Positions 23,704-38,000 of a stretch of 64,000 nucleotides of DNA are shown here, one piece after another. The stretch is from Siphonodentalium dalli. Lineage: Eukaryota > Mollusca > Scaphopoda > Gadilida > Siphonodentaliidae. The DNA lies in the NCBI GenBank assembly GCA_032622095.1, contig CP136062.1:39806918-39870917 (forward strand), written 5' to 3'. The translations under genes were made by a program, and so were the position numbers. Each line of letters starts with the position of its first letter. The stretch's first letter is position 1. The notes under the pieces were generated by a model. The model saw only the letters and a list, made by a program, of their open reading frames with translations. It had not been told where the DNA came from and searched no databases.

Positions 23704-24341
23704 CTCAGATCCCTGACATTAGGTGACTAAAGAACCGAGACAGGGATAACAGAAATCTTGCTTTAGTTGGTTCGTTTCTTGTAGGTGATATTAATAACAC
23801 ATTTCGACAGTAACCGAAGTAATATACATGTACAATGTAACTACTTCAAATATGGCCATATAATTCATAACCGGGCGCCAATAATGAGTTGTGTGGAGAC
23901 CGTTGATCACACCTTTTATCTCCATAGTAGATCATGCCATGAACCTCTACTGTGGCCAACGGTCGTAAAAATTATACTCCACTAGTAAAAAACCTTGGAA
24001 CTGCTTGATGTTTTTTGACACTGTTTGACGGGGAACTTTAATATACAAACAATACAGGGAGTATGTGATATAATATATACTATATTATATACGTATCTTT
24101 CTGCCAAACGAATTCCTTGATATTAATCTACTTCACATTAAGGGATGTCCAACCTCGAGTTTTCATGTTTTGTTTGTCTTTTGAGGGCTGATACCACAAT
24201 ACAATTTTTGATAATTACCAGGGAGAAATTCCATTATTGTAAGCGACACAAGGCAAAATCGTTCACAAAGGCACTTAAATTCCGAGCTGGGATATGATCT
24301 CTACAGGTAACAGCCACACATGTAGTAGAGATTCATGACAT
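23704..24341. other. No gene seen
   Basis: This AT-rich sequence has a self-complementary ATATAATATATACTATATTA segment near 24068-24090. No open frame here has a recognisable motif. Confidence 0.4.
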
Positions 24342-24776
24342 GATATACAACGTGGGCATATCTTTTGACCAATCACAGAGCCGGGAACATCCATCCTCTA
24401 AACCAAAGCGTTTTGTGTTTAAAATTGGATTGAAACAGAAATAAGCGACTGTCTGAGAAAAGAAGCTTGTGCATGAGCTGTAGAAAATCACAGTGTACAA
24501 GTAGAAATCAATATTTTATTGAAACTAAATTGTATGCAGAAAATTAGATGAAAAATAAGTAATTTACATATATTTCGTCTAATTTTCCACATAACAGTTA
24601 GTTTCAATAAAATATTGATTTTTACTTATGCACTGTGATTTTCTACAGCTCATGCACAAGTTTCTTCTCTCAGACAGTCTCTTATTTCTGTTTCAATCCA
24701 ATTTTAAACACAAAACCCTTTGGATTAGAAGCTCGATGTTCCCGGTCCTGAATCATATCTCTAACGTTGTGATATC
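24342..24776. mobile_element. 435-bp foldback element (MITE-like inverted repeat)
   Basis: A core left arm at 24381-24528 pairs with a right arm at 24598-24745, both 148 bp and about 90% identical as reverse complements. Both begin CCGGGAACAT and end GAAACTAA. The 69-bp centre itself contains GAAAATTAGATGAAA pairing with TTTCGTCTAATTTTC. Weaker pairing continues outwards to GATATACAACGT at 24342 and its complement ending at 24776. There is no coding potential. It fits a non-autonomous foldback or MITE; I could not identify a clear target-site duplication. Confidence 0.8.
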
Positions 24777-25990
24777 GCATTCGTGATCAGCTGCGCGAGC
24801 TTGAAGAATGGCGGATGATAAATAAATCTCCGAAGTTGCGAACATTTGTTTCTACAATTTCATTACTCATAAAACTAGAATGTTTTGGTCATAATTGATT
24901 CTAGAATGATGATACATGCATATGATTCAATTCCCTATGTGACAAGTTGTGATATACATGTACAGTTGGAATTTGAATAGAGACGTACTCCGCAAATTGC
25001 TCAACAGTTCAAGTGGACACATTCACGACAATGAGTGACTAATTTGTTTCAAGGTGGACAATTAAATAAACATATGTAGAATTGAATTTATGGACATGTG
25101 GTTCAAATGTGTGCGAGAGCACTCACAGTGGGTCGCGTTATGCTGTGTCTGTGGAACATCACTTTTGCGATACAACTGTTAAATCGTGGTAAACATGCAC
25201 TGTGGTATAGTGGAATACAGTATATTCCAAATTTCGCAGTATTATTTAAGTCTTTGCTGAACAGGGGCAAATATCAACTGATAATATGTATAATTTAAAG
25301 CCGAGCGTGCTCCTTAAGAAACCGATTCGCTATATGTACATACATGTGTGCATGTATGCATGAATACCGAAGCGGTTTTAACACTGTACGCTGGGTTTCA
25401 ATGCATATATTTTCAATTTATATTTTACTTGTCAAATATGCACACAAAGTTGTCAGAAAAATATCTCTCAAAAGTGATGAAATGCGATCTTATGTTTACT
25501 GATATCAACAAATGATGCACACAAACAATTCATAAAGAGTTATTCGTTGTGAACAGAGTGTATTAGCTGTATATTTCTTCGAAATTAACGCAAACGCGAG
25601 TGCCATAATGAACAAAAAACAGGCATGTTGTCATTTTGTGTGACACATTTCATACACTTTCAAATTTCGTTCAACCACACGCTATTGCACACAGATTGCT
25701 TTAATATCACCCTAACTAACGCGCATAAATGAAGAAAATATAAGCAAATATTTACTGGCGTGGTACTTGAAAAGTGACATCGTCAACAACAAATATCTAT
25801 ATTTAGCACGCAGAGCAGCAGTTCCCGCGCGCAGATAAGCGTTTTCGGTGCAGAGCAGGCCATTCGATTACGCGGTGTGAATATGGAAGTAGTAAAACAC
25901 ACTCGCTGCTCGAACATACCGTCAATATAAATTGCTCTTATAAGACGTTTTCGGCAAATAGAATATCACCTTTTGTTTTAGAATATACGG
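24777..25990. other. No gene seen
   Basis: AT-rich sequence without supported genes. Short frames up to 66 codons lack motifs. Near 25325-25365 there is a TACATACATGTGTGCATGTATGCATG segment of alternating purine-pyrimidine character. Confidence 0.4.
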
Positions 25991-25994
25991 TTGT

Positions 25995-26130
25995 AATGAC
26001 AAATTATGGCACCAAATACGATTAAAAAGTGTAATTAATTGAAATTTGTAAAATATGTGTCTCAGAATGTGACACTTTCTAGTTTTTAACCGTACAGTGC
26101 ATACTAGTATATTGCCATAATTTGTCATTA
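25995..26130. repeat. 17-bp inverted repeat pair enclosing about 100 bp
   Basis: AATGACAAATTATGGCA at 25995-26011 and its exact reverse complement at 26114-26130 flank an AT-rich interior. The arrangement resembles the termini of a very short MITE. I do not see a definite target duplication. Confidence 0.55.
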
Positions 26131-27510
26131 AAACATTTCACCGGAGATATGTCCTTCAACAGAAAATAGCTGAAATCATAGAAACGGATCCCCGTGTTCT
26201 ACCCGCAATTCCCGGCAAGTAGACCTTGTTGCAGTAGGTACCCGTTATTCGGATATCCCCGATTTCCCCGAAGTGCCCTCCTCGAATATATTTAATGGAA
26301 CAAACCATTATCACGGTGAGTATTCGAATCGGTAAATAGTTGTTGTTGTTTTATTAGATCAAGCCTTAGCCCATGTTTCCATGTATATTATATGGTCCAA
26401 ATGTGGTATGAAATTGCCAACAGCTGGCAATTTTCAATTCCGTAGGGGTGTTAGGTTTGAAATTACCAATTGTTGGACAGTTGAAACGCTAGGATGAGGT
26501 ACCAAATTGTATTTCCGCGAACTTTCGATTTAGATTTAGGTGCAGCAGTTCGAAATTTCAAGGTATATGTAGTCACATCCATGCACCATGTAACAGCCAC
26601 TGCAATCACGTTCGTATTCAATAGTCAAGGGAATATATACACCACACATACACGAACTTATTCTCTTCCAGAATTGCATGAACCAGCATGGAAGAAAGGA
26701 TGTCCACACGGAACGGGTTTCGTTCATTCGTGTTTTGAAGATGTGTGACTGCAGTGTTAAGATGCATCCTTGTTTACGCATGTATCAATACAAGCTTACA
26801 TTTGTTATATCTGGGTTCTGTTTCACAAAATTAAGGTAGATTGTGCGGTTGACTTTTGCGAGTAAGAAATCATTGATTAGCTTCAAGTGGCCATATTCTA
26901 TCTTGGCGCTCGATTTCACAGGGAATATCTTGTTTAAATTGTCTAAGAATACCACTTTACATGATCACACATTGATTCATTGCTTCGCTATCGTCCGTCA
27001 TGGATTGCTTATCACGCTCTCATTTAACCGGACCATATATGCCCAAATATTAAGCCCAAAAACTACTTTGAAGACAAAGAAATAGCGTTCTACTCCGAAT
27101 GTTCAGATGTACCCACCGAAAAGGTCATATTATACCAGATTGCGGCTATTTACCAGCCAGCAACTATGTACCGGTCCGAATACCCATACTATTATTATTT
27201 AATACACACCCGCTCCCCTCTTTATATCGCGTATTGTCAATTTAAGAGGTTATTCGCGAATTCGGGGCACACCACAAACGGCTACCTACTGCAAGTTGTC
27301 ACACCGTCAGGACAAACATCTACAGGTTCAATGTCAGTGTGGTATAAGGTCGGAACATCCATACTCTGAACTGTATGTGTCCAAAAGGATGAGCAACATA
27401 ATTTATAAATAGCATATTATTTCGGAACTCGAAAATTAAGCTTATGTACAGTCTTTTCAACCTTAAATTAAGTACAAAACCTTGATCCAGGGTTTATACT
27501 AATAACAGTA
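26131..27510. other. No gene seen
   Basis: Several open frames of 67 to 84 codons occur on both strands (for example at 26494-26748 and 26843-27085). They overlap one another and carry no motif that I recognise, so I treat them as chance frames. Confidence 0.35.
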
Positions 27511-27554
27511 ACATAATGTGGAGTATTACACGACATAATGTGGAGTATTACACG
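27511..27554 (+). repeat. 22-bp direct tandem duplication
   Basis: ACATAATGTGGAGTATTACACG occurs at 27511-27532 and again, identically, at 27533-27554. It is a simple two-copy tandem duplication. Confidence 0.95.
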
Positions 27555-30500
27555 ATCACCGTATATCGAAGAACCCAGATTACCTCGATGTCAAAAATTA
27601 TCTGACCAGCGCTAATATCATAATATTTCAACTGTGTACCCCGTGGTACCAGAACAGGTCTTGCAGTGTTCAAAATTGCCCACGATAATCAGAAACGTTA
27701 TATGAAACGCTGTGGCAACATTCGAAATATGACATGCCACATTATTAAATTCTATGTGGGATATTATTCCAACTTCCAAGGGCTAATTACCTGGAGTACC
27801 TGCTCAGGTTCTTCACATGGCATTTGTATACATGTATATGTTATTGCAAAAATACCCAGACATCTACTACATAGTACCTGAACATGTAATCCACATAGTG
27901 TAGCCTACCTGCATGGAAGTGAAGAGTACCAAAACATGTGGTACTCCAGATAACCTGGACACCGGGTACCTTTAGATGTTTTGTTGGTAATTCAGAATGT
28001 AATTCAAATACCATTCATGCACGGGGTGGGGCATGACAGGAACAAATCTAGGATACAAGGTCCTGTTGGGTGGGTTGGTGACGAGGGACCATAGCAGATT
28101 TATTGTAGTTTTTCTCCAAATCTATGTTGAAAGATTAAAATTGTGGCAACTAAATTTATTTGTAACTGTACAGGCTTATAAATTGGACCCATATAGAGCA
28201 TTACTCAAGGTCAGGAGGCTCATAATTTAATATATAAATGTATATATAAAAACCCAATAAATGTTATTTTATAGACGACAACATAAGTTTCGCCATCAGT
28301 TCTCAGTGCTGTTTTTAATATTTGACATTAAACTATCGCTTCGATGACGTCAGCTCATTTAAAGACACAATAATCATTGGTGCTGAGTATTACTGTTAAA
28401 ATATTCACATCCGTTAAAACCCCAAATAAACAGAACGAATATTAAAATATAGACACAGTGTGTTGTTATACTATACCAAGTATAACTATTGCACAAATAG
28501 TATGTTATTGTCAAGTTTGGATGCATTGTTGAGTATACAAATTTACAAAACAAGGTTAAAGAGTTTTGCCTTTGTTTACATAACAAAGAGTACAACATTG
28601 ATAATAACACACTATGTATATGCGATATGTATTATATATATATATAAACAAATTAGGTCTACATTTTAATATTCTTTCTGTATTTGGCTGTTTTTAACGG
28701 GTGTGATTATTTTAACAGCATACCTCTCGAGGGGGCCATCTGTACCTTTAATTCTTCTGGTGCATTAACACAAACAATTTCCTGTATTATTGTATGGTGT
28801 TCATTATTGAGTAGATGGGACCTAGCATTCCCAAATGGTGTGTCATTCCGATGGTTATGTTGGAGAGGCGGTGTCCGACATACACGTAGGAAGGAAAATA
28901 CTTGCTGTGGGTGCTGCCTCCCAAAATAAAACAAACACAAAGAGTTCAACCTTGTACCCTGGAGTTTTGTCCTGCCCCCCCCCCCCCCCCTTGGTTCCTG
29001 GATGCGAAAGACACAAACATGACTCTGTGATTTGTCATTGAATAATGATCGGTTTAGTCAGAACTGAAGAGAGCTTGTTTGTGCGTTTCCGTCGTGGTGG
29101 TGCCCAATGCCCATACATAAACCCACAAATAAACTGTCTTCTAAACTATTTAATTGTTTGGCCGCCGTTTGTGATTCAGTTCAAGTAAATTACGTACACT
29201 TAGGCTTATATATATACAATATGCGACATATCAAAGTATTAATATTTAATTAACAAATTACCCTCATGGTCGATGTGATGTTGTGGATAGGACACTAAGT
29301 TGCTTTGAAGATTTGAAATTTAAAAACCAATCGCAGTACGAAATTTACCGCGCTGATAAACTATCGAAAATCGATTTTACAAAATTGGTCATCTATAAAT
29401 GGTACTGCAATAGAACGAAGGAATTGCCAGTGTAAGGGGTCATGCCAGTGGGTCAAGAAAACGCTCTTTTTCAGGTGCTTCCATTATTCTCCTTTTGGCT
29501 TTTATTAACATATATAATGGCCCCGCATGGTGATTGATATGATATGATATGTCTAAATACAGCTATACATACGATATATGACATACCACATGCAATATTA
29601 GATACAGTATAATTGACACTTCAACTGATCGAGTGCCACTCAATTAAATATAAAATGTATTAATGTGGTTTTTTTAAATACAACTTGAGTCATGCATGTT
29701 GAGGTATAGCAATATATGGAAAACAGCTACCATAATATAGTCTTAATAACAATTCATTTCAAATGTCGACATGGACAACTAACTTTCATTAATAGACAAA
29801 TACTTTTCGAAAATATGAAATGCTTGTGCATTGAGGGAAATATATTGCGCATAATACAGTCGCTATGTGATAATGGCTAATATATTACCAACATTCACAT
29901 GACCGGGTCCTTCCATCCATGTCCACGATAGGTGTAAGGCAAAGTTATATATTGTCGCCTAACCTTTTCACAATTTCGAGTGATGACATAAAACATATAT
30001 TTGGTGTAAACAATGTTTTATTCTCAATAACAAGTGCGTACATACATATATAGCTTCATGTCCGTCCACCCCCCAATAATCCTCAATGCTTCACATCAAT
30101 CGTTTACGATAAGAGTTACGGTAGTTTTTAAAAACAAAAATGTTCTCTTGTGCCGCTGTCCATATGTGTCTGCTGTCACGGTTGGAACATGTCAACGAAT
30201 ACATGTATCTTGGAATTATGCTTAGTAATATTGGTAGATTCACACAAGCAATGGATGAATGGGGTGCAACATGACTCAAAGCAATACATTCTCTATTTAA
30301 CGCGTGCAGCAAAGATACCCAGATAGTGACGGCTTAAAGACTATTCAACATATTAATTAAGTCCATATCATCAAATGGCAGCGAACTCACACTGCACAAT
30401 CGTTTTTTGCGGTTATCCAACCTATATTACGGTTCTTCGACTTGACAACAGCGGTGCTACGGCAATTTTACGGTTCTCCGACCCGATTATGCATGACATT

Positions 30501-30744
30501 TTAGGACAAACTTCGATAAATTAGCTGTTTACTGAATTGGGACGATAAAGGTGGGCTTCTTCTTGTGTTCATTGTATAGAGTAGACTTTGCAAGTCCACC
30601 AGATTGATTCACGGAATACATACGGGGATGACATATATACTTAAACAGGCCATGCGCACTGGTGTAGATATAAAACAATACGGAATCCTCCGTAGGATCT
30701 GGTATCGTATAATACGTTATCCTCGCCTCAGGAGTCACCTGAGG
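27555..30744. other. No gene seen; sparse low-complexity sequence
   Basis: There is no supported gene in these 3.2 kb. GTACC and GGTAC segments are frequent at 27630-27975, with a TGGAGTACC and GGTACTCCA inverted pair. There is a run of 16 C at 28975-28990 and short AT-rich repeats (ATATATATATA near 28635, TGATATGATATGATATG near 29535). The ORFs present are under 85 codons and show no motif. Confidence 0.4.
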
Positions 30745-30945
30745 CAGGATCACATATCAAAAGGGATGGTATGGTCTACTGCGATTGATATTTGGAAATA
30801 ATTAACGAAATAACGGAGATATTTGAAGAAATGTCTTAAAGATTGATAGTCAGGATCACATATCAAAAAATTATTTCCGATTGATATTTGGAAATAATTA
30901 ACGAAATAACGGATATATTTGAAGAAGTGTCTTAAAGAATGACAA
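30745..30945 (+). repeat. Two-copy 106-bp tandem duplication
   Basis: CAGGATCACATATCAAAA starts copies at 30745 and 30851. The copies share GATTGATATTTGGAAATAA and a segment running to GTCTTAAAGA, but differ by several substitutions and a short length change in the middle. The frame at 30750-30965 on the minus strand reads through both copies and is an artefact of the duplication. Confidence 0.85.
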
Positions 30946-32053
30946 TGAACACGACAAAGTGCCAATCATACATGTACATTATCATTTCACTCTTATATAT
31001 TAATCTACAAAGGATATTAGGGCGACACTCTCCACGAAAAAACGTGCATTGTGACTTGCGCGTTATTTCGTTAATATTTAAATTCGGAGGTCATATTCAC
31101 GAACTAACGGTTATCTAATTATGCATGCGTACTATAGTACTTACACCTAATGCGGACAAATAATTTCTAAATTTCAAATTTCGCTGCTATAAGGAGACGA
31201 AATTTAAGTCGACTTTTTAAAAGTTTCCCTAAGTGTCTTTGTCTCCCTAAATGCCCGTTATTTCGTAAATACCAAAATCATGTCCCCCTAGTGTCCAATA
31301 ACCCAGTCAAATATAATCTTGTTTACCCCAAATTGAGACGGAGAGCTGTGCCAGTGTCAGCGCATTCTCTTATTGCGAGTTTCCCATAGGGAGCATTGGC
31401 ACATGTTTTTTGTGTGAAAAATATCAAGAGGCTGCCATCATAAAAAGGGTGAAGCAGTCTGATGTCAACGGTACCATACCCCTAGCTGACACCAATCTGG
31501 TCAGTATACCAATGTGACGCAATGCTCAACGACTAAAATTCAACCAGTATGGGTATAGGGCCTACATTTAATTATTTAGTTAAACTATTCATTAGTGCCA
31601 ATTTAAAGGTGTACTGTTCACTAAATCCGGCCATATATGGGACCATCTCCTTTTACTCAAAAGAACGTATACAACAAATGAATGAATTTCAGTCATGGAT
31701 TAGTGCAAAATACGCTATGCACTACAAACGGTGCAATAATAATAATACAAATAAATTTATGGCTGGAGTTATAACTATAATTTTAATTATTATTACCATG
31801 TGTTTGCACCGTTCAGAGAGCATATGAGTTGATTGTTTAATAATCCAGGACTCAAATTAATTCATGTGTTGCATATATTATGTTGAGTATTAAATGAGAA
31901 GGTCCCATAAATGGTCGGATTACAGTACCCCTTTAAGACAACTCACGTCGACTATCTCATGAGACTATCCATTTGGTCGCTCATGCATAGCCGGGCAGAT
32001 AACAAACAAACACGCAAACACAATTAGGTTGTATTAATATGTATTATCCTGGC
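30946..32053. other. No gene seen; left flank of the right satellite array
   Basis: AT-rich unique sequence up to the satellite boundary. A 92-codon plus-strand frame at 31549-31827 begins with ATG and ends in a hydrophobic stretch (VITIILIIITM), but has no recognised domain and lies among several overlapping short frames; I do not call it a gene. Confidence 0.4.
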
Positions 32054-35000
32054 TATTGTCAGTTTTGGTCACAGACCGTTTACTTGTGAGTTTAGACAAT
32101 ATCCTCTCAAATTCGCCACCACCAGGCATGGGTTAAGGATCCGTAAGATTTAATTTTATAGAAATATCGAGAGCGGTCGGTCCTTTTCTGGCTACAGGGT
32201 GTCTGCTGGTTCAAATGATGCCATACATTAAGGTATGGATGTTGTCAGTTTTGGTCACAGACCGTTTACTTGTGAGTTTAGTCAATATCCTCTCAAATTC
32301 GCCACCACCAGGCAAGGGTTAATAGTCCGTAAGATTTAATTTTATAGAAATATCGAGGGCGGTCGGTCCTTTTATGGCTACAGGGTGTATGCTGGTTCAA
32401 ATGATGCCATACATTAAGGTATGGATGTTGTCAGTTTTGGTCACAGACCGTTTACTTGTGAGTTTAGTCAATATCCTCTCAAATTCGCCACCACCAGGCA
32501 AGGGTTAATCGTCCGTAAGATTTAATTTTATAGAAATATCGAGGGCGGTCGGTCCTTTTATGGCTACAGGGTGTCTGCTGGTTTTAATGATGCCATACGT
32601 TAAGGTATGGATGTTGTCAGTTTTGGTCACAGACCGTTTACTTGTGAGATTAGTCAATATCCTCTCAAATTCGCCACCACCAGGCAAGGGTTAATAGTCC
32701 GTAAGATTTAATTTTATAGAAATATCGAGGGCGGTCGGTCCTTTTCTGCCTACAGGGTGTCTGCTGGTTCTAATGATGCCATACGTTAAGGTATGGATAT
32801 TGTCAGTTTTGGTCACAGACCGTTTACTTGTGAGATTAGTCCATATCCTCTCAAATTCGCCACCACCAGGCAAGGGTTAATAGTCCGTAAGATTTAATTT
32901 TATAGAAATATCGAGGGCGGTCGGTCCTTTTATGGCTACAGGGTGTCTGCTGGTTCAAATGATGCCATACATTAAGGTATGGATGTTGTGAGTTTTGGTC
33001 ACAGACCGTTTACTTGTGAGTTTAGTCAATATCCTCTCAAATTCGCCACCACCAGGCATGGGTTAAGGATCCGTAAGATTTAATTTATCGAAATATCGAG
33101 GGCGGTCGGTCCTTTTCTGGCTACAGGGTGTCTGCTGGTAATAATGATGCCATACGTTAAGGTATGGATATTGTCAGTTTTGGTCACAGACCGTTTACTT
33201 GTGAGTTTAGTCAATATCCTCTCAAATTCGCCACCACCAGGCATGTGTTAAGGATCCGTAAGATTTAATTTATCGAAATATCGAGGGCGGTCGGTCCTTT
33301 TCTGGCTACAGTGTGTCTGCTGGTAATAATGATGCCATACATTAAGGTATGGATGTTGTCAGTTTTGGTCACAGACCGTTTACTTGTGAGTTTAGTCAAT
33401 ATCCTCTCAAATTCGCCACCACCAGGCATGGGTTAAGGATCCGTAAGATTTAATTTTATAGAAATATCGAGGACGTTCGGTCCTTTTCTAGCTACAGGGT
33501 GTCTGCTGGTTCTAATGATGCCATACATTAAGGTATGGATATTGTCAGTTTTGGTCACAGACCGTTTACTTGTGAGTTTAGTCAATATCCTCTCAAATTC
33601 GCCACCACCAGGCATGGGTTAAGGATCCGTAAGATTTAATTTTATAGAAATATCGAGGGCGGTCGGTCCTTTTCTAGCTACAGGGTGTCTGCTGGTTCTA
33701 ATGATGCCATACATTAAGGTATGGATATAGTCAGTTTTGGTCACAGACCGTTTACTTGTGAGATTAGTCAATATCCTCTCAAATTCGCCACCACCAGTCA
33801 TGGGTTAAGAGTCCGTAAGATTTAATTTATCGAAATATCGAGGGCGGTCGGTCCTTTTCTGCCTACAGGGTGTCTGCTGGTTCTAATGATGCCATACATT
33901 AAGGTATGGATGTTGTGAGTTTTGGTCACAGACCGTTTACTTGTGAGTTTAGTCAATATCCTCTCAAATTCGCCACCACCAGGCATGGGTTAAGGATCCG
34001 TAAGATTTAATTTATCGAAATATCGAGGGCGGACGGTCCTTTTCTGGCTACAGGGTGTCTGCTGGTAATAATGATGCCATACATTAAGGTATGGATATTG
34101 TCAGTTTTGGTCACAGACCGTTTACTTGTGAGTTTAGTCAATATCCTCTCAAATTCGCCACCACCAGGCATGGGTTAAGGATCCGTAAGATTTAATTTAT
34201 CGAAATGTCGAGGGCGGTCGGTCCTTTTCTGGCTACAGGGTGTCTACTGGTTCTAATGATGCCATACATTAAGGTATGGATATAGTCAGTTTTGGTCACA
34301 GACCGTTTACTTGTGAGATTAGTCAATTTCCTCTCAAATTCGCCACCACCAGGCAAGGGTTAATAGTCCGTAAGATTTAATTTTATAGAAATATCGAGGG
34401 CGGTCGGCCCTTTTATGGCTACAGGGTGTCTGCTGGTTCTAATGATGCCATACGTTAAGGTATGGATATTGTCAGTTTTGGTCACAGACCGTTTACTTGT
34501 GAGATTAGTCAATATCCTCTCAAATTCGCCACCACCAGGCAAGGGTTAATAGTCCGTAAGATTTAATTTTATAGAAATATCGAGGGCGGTCGGTCCTTTT
34601 ATGGCTACAGGGTGTCTGCTGGTTCAAATGATGCCATACATTAAGGTATGGATGTTGTCAGTTTTGGTCACAGACCGTTTACTTGTGAGTTTAGTCAATA
34701 TCCTCTCAAATTCGCCACCACCAGTCATGGGTTAAGAGTCCGTAAGATTTAATTTATCGAAATATCGAGGGCGGTCGGTCCTTTTCTGCCTACAGGGTGT
34801 CTGCTGGTTCTAATGATGCCATACATTAAGGTATGGATGTTGTGAGTTTTGGTCACAGATCGTTTACTTGTGAGTTTAGTCAATATCCTCTCAAATTCGC
34901 CACCACCAGGCATGGGTTAAGGATCCGTAAGATTTAATTTTATAGAAATATCGAGGGCGGTCGGGCCTTTTCTGGCTACAGGGTGTCTGCTGGTAATAAT

Positions 35001-38000
35001 GATGCCATACATTAAGGTATGGATATTGTCAGTTTTGGTCACAGACCGTTTACTTGTGAGTTTAGTCAATATCCTCTCAAATTCGCCACCACCAGGCATG
35101 GGTTAAGGATCCGTAAGATTTAATTTATCGAAATATCGAGGGCGGTCGGTTCTTTTCTGGCTACAGGGTGTCTGCTGGTAATAATGATGCCATACATTAA
35201 GGTATGGATATTGTCAGTTTTGGTCACAGACCGTTTACTTGTGAGTTTAGTCAATATCCTCTCAAATTCGCCACCACCAGGCATGGGTTAAGGATCCGTA
35301 AGATTTAATTTATCGAAATATCGAGGGCGGTCGGTCCTTTTCTGGCTACAGGGTGTCTACTGGTTCTAATGATGCCATACATTAAGGTATGGATATAGTC
35401 AGTTTTGGTCACAGACCGTTTACTTGTGAGATTAGTCAATTTCCTCTCAAATTCGCCACCACCAGGCAAGGGTTAATAGTCCGTAAGATTTAATTTTATA
35501 GAAATATCGAGGGCGGTCGGTCCTTTTATGGCTACAGGGTGTCTGCTGGTTCTAATGATGCCATACGTTAAGGTATGGATATTGTCAGTTTTGGTCACAG
35601 ACCGTTTACTTGTGAGATTAGTCAATATCCTCTGAAATTCGCCACCACCAGGCAAGGGTTAATAGTCCGTAAGATTTAATTTTATAGAAATATCGAGGGC
35701 GGTCGGTCCTTTTATGGCTACAGGGTGTCTGCTGGTTCAAATGATGCCATACATTAAGGTATGGATGTTGTCAGTTTTGGTCACAGACCGTTTACTTGTG
35801 AGTTTAGTCAATATCCTCTCAAATTCGCCACCACCAGTCATGGGTTAAGAGTCCGTAAGATTTAATTTATCGAAATATCGAGGGCGGTCGGTCCTTTTCT
35901 GCCTACAGGGTGTCTGCTGGTTCTAATGATGCCATACATTAAGGTATGGATGTTGTGAGTTTTGGTCACAGACCGTTTACTTGTGAGTTTAGTCAATATC
36001 CTCTCAAATTCGCCACCACCAGGCATGGGTTAAGGATCCGTAAGATTTAATTTATCGAAATATCGAGGGAGGTCGGACCTTTTCTGGCTACAGGGTGTCT
36101 GCTGGTAATAATGATGCCATACATTAAGGTATGGATATTGTCAGTTTTGGTCACAGACCGTTTACTTGTGAGTTTAGTCAATATCCTCTCAAATTCGCCA
36201 CCACCAGGCATGGGTTAAGGATCCGTAAGATTTAATTTATCGAAATATCGAGGGCGGTCGGTTCTTTTCTGGCTACAGGGTGTCTGCTGGTAATAATGAT
36301 GCCATACATTAAGGTATGGATATTGTCAGTTTTGGTCACAGACCGTTTACTTGTGAGTTTAGTCAATATCCTCTCAAATTCGCCACCACCAGGCATGGGT
36401 TAAGGATCCGTAAGATTTAATTTTATAGAAATATCGAGGGCAGTCGGTCCTTTTCTGGCTACAGCTAGGGTGTCTGCTGGTTCTAATGATGCCATACATT
36501 AAGGTATGGATATAGTCAGTTTTGGTCACAGACCGTTTACTTGTGAGTTTAGTCAATATCCTCTCAAATTCGCCACCACCAGTCATGGGTTAAGAGTCCG
36601 TAAGATTTAATTTATCGAAATATCGAGGGCGGTCGGTCCTTTTCTGCCTACAGGGTGTCTGCTGGTTCTAATGATGCCATACAGTAAGGTATGGATGTTG
36701 TGAGTTTTGGTCACAGACCGTTTACTTGTGAGTTTAGTCAATATCCTCTCAAATTCGCCACCACCAGTCATGGGTTAAGAGTCCGTAAGATTTAATTTAT
36801 CGACATATCGAGGGCGGTCGGTCCTTTTCTGCCTACAGGGTGTCTGCTGGTTCTAATGATGCCATACATTAAGGTATGGATGTTGTGAGTTTTGGTCACA
36901 GACCGTTTACTTGTGAGTTTAGTCAATATCCTCTCAAATTCGCCACCACCAGGCATGGGTTAAGGATCCGTAAGATTTAATTTATCGAAATATCGAGGGC
37001 GGTCTGTCCTTTTCTGGCTACAGGGTGTCTGCTGGTAATAATGAAGCCATACATTAAGGTATGGATATTGTCAGTTTTGGTCACAGACCGTTTACTTGTG
37101 AGTTTAGTCAATATCCTCTCAAATTCGCCACCACCAGGCAAGGGTTAATAGTCCGTAAGATTTAATTTTATTGAAATATCGAGGGCGGTCGGTCCTTTTA
37201 TGGCTACAGGGTGTCTGCTGGTTCTAATGATGCCATACGTTAAGGTATAGATATTGTCAGTTTTGGTCACAGACCGTTTACTTGTGAGATTAGTCAATTT
37301 CCTCTCAAATTCGCCACCACCAGGCAAGGGTTAATAGTTCGTAAGATTTAATTTTATAGAAATATCGAGGGCGTTCGGTCCTTTTATGGCTACAGGGTGT
37401 CTGCTGGTTCTAATGATGCCATACGTTAAGGTATGGATATTGTCAGTTTTGGTCACAGACCGTTTACTTGTGACATTAGTCAATATCCTCTCAAATTCGC
37501 CACCACCAGGCAAGGGTTAATAGTCCGTAAGATTTAATTTTATAGAAATATCGAGGGCGTTCGGTCCTTTTATGGCTACAGGGTGTCTGCTGGTTCAAAT
37601 GATGCCATACATTAAGGTATGGATGTTGTCAGTTTTGGTCACAGACCGTTTACTTGTGAGTTTAGTCAATATCCTCTCAAATTCGCCACCACCAGTCATG
37701 GGTTAAGAGTCCGTAAGATTTAATTTATCGAAATATCGAGGGCGGTCGGTCCTTTTCTGCCTACAGGGTGTCTGCTGGTTCTAATGATGCCATACATTAA
37801 GGTATGGATGTTGTGAGTTTTGGTCACAGACCGTTTACTTGTGAGTTTAGTCAATATCCTCTCAAATTCGCCACCACCAGGCATGGGTTAAGGATCCGTA
37901 AGATTTAATTTATCGAAATATCGAGGGCGGTCGGGCCTTTTCTGGCTACAGGGTGTCTGCTGGTAATAATGATGCCATACATTAAGGTATGGATATTGTC

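Noticed and set aside
28684-28949. Overlapping 80-codon ORFs on both strands
   Set aside because: Mutually antisense frames without motifs, near a C16 tract; most likely chance.
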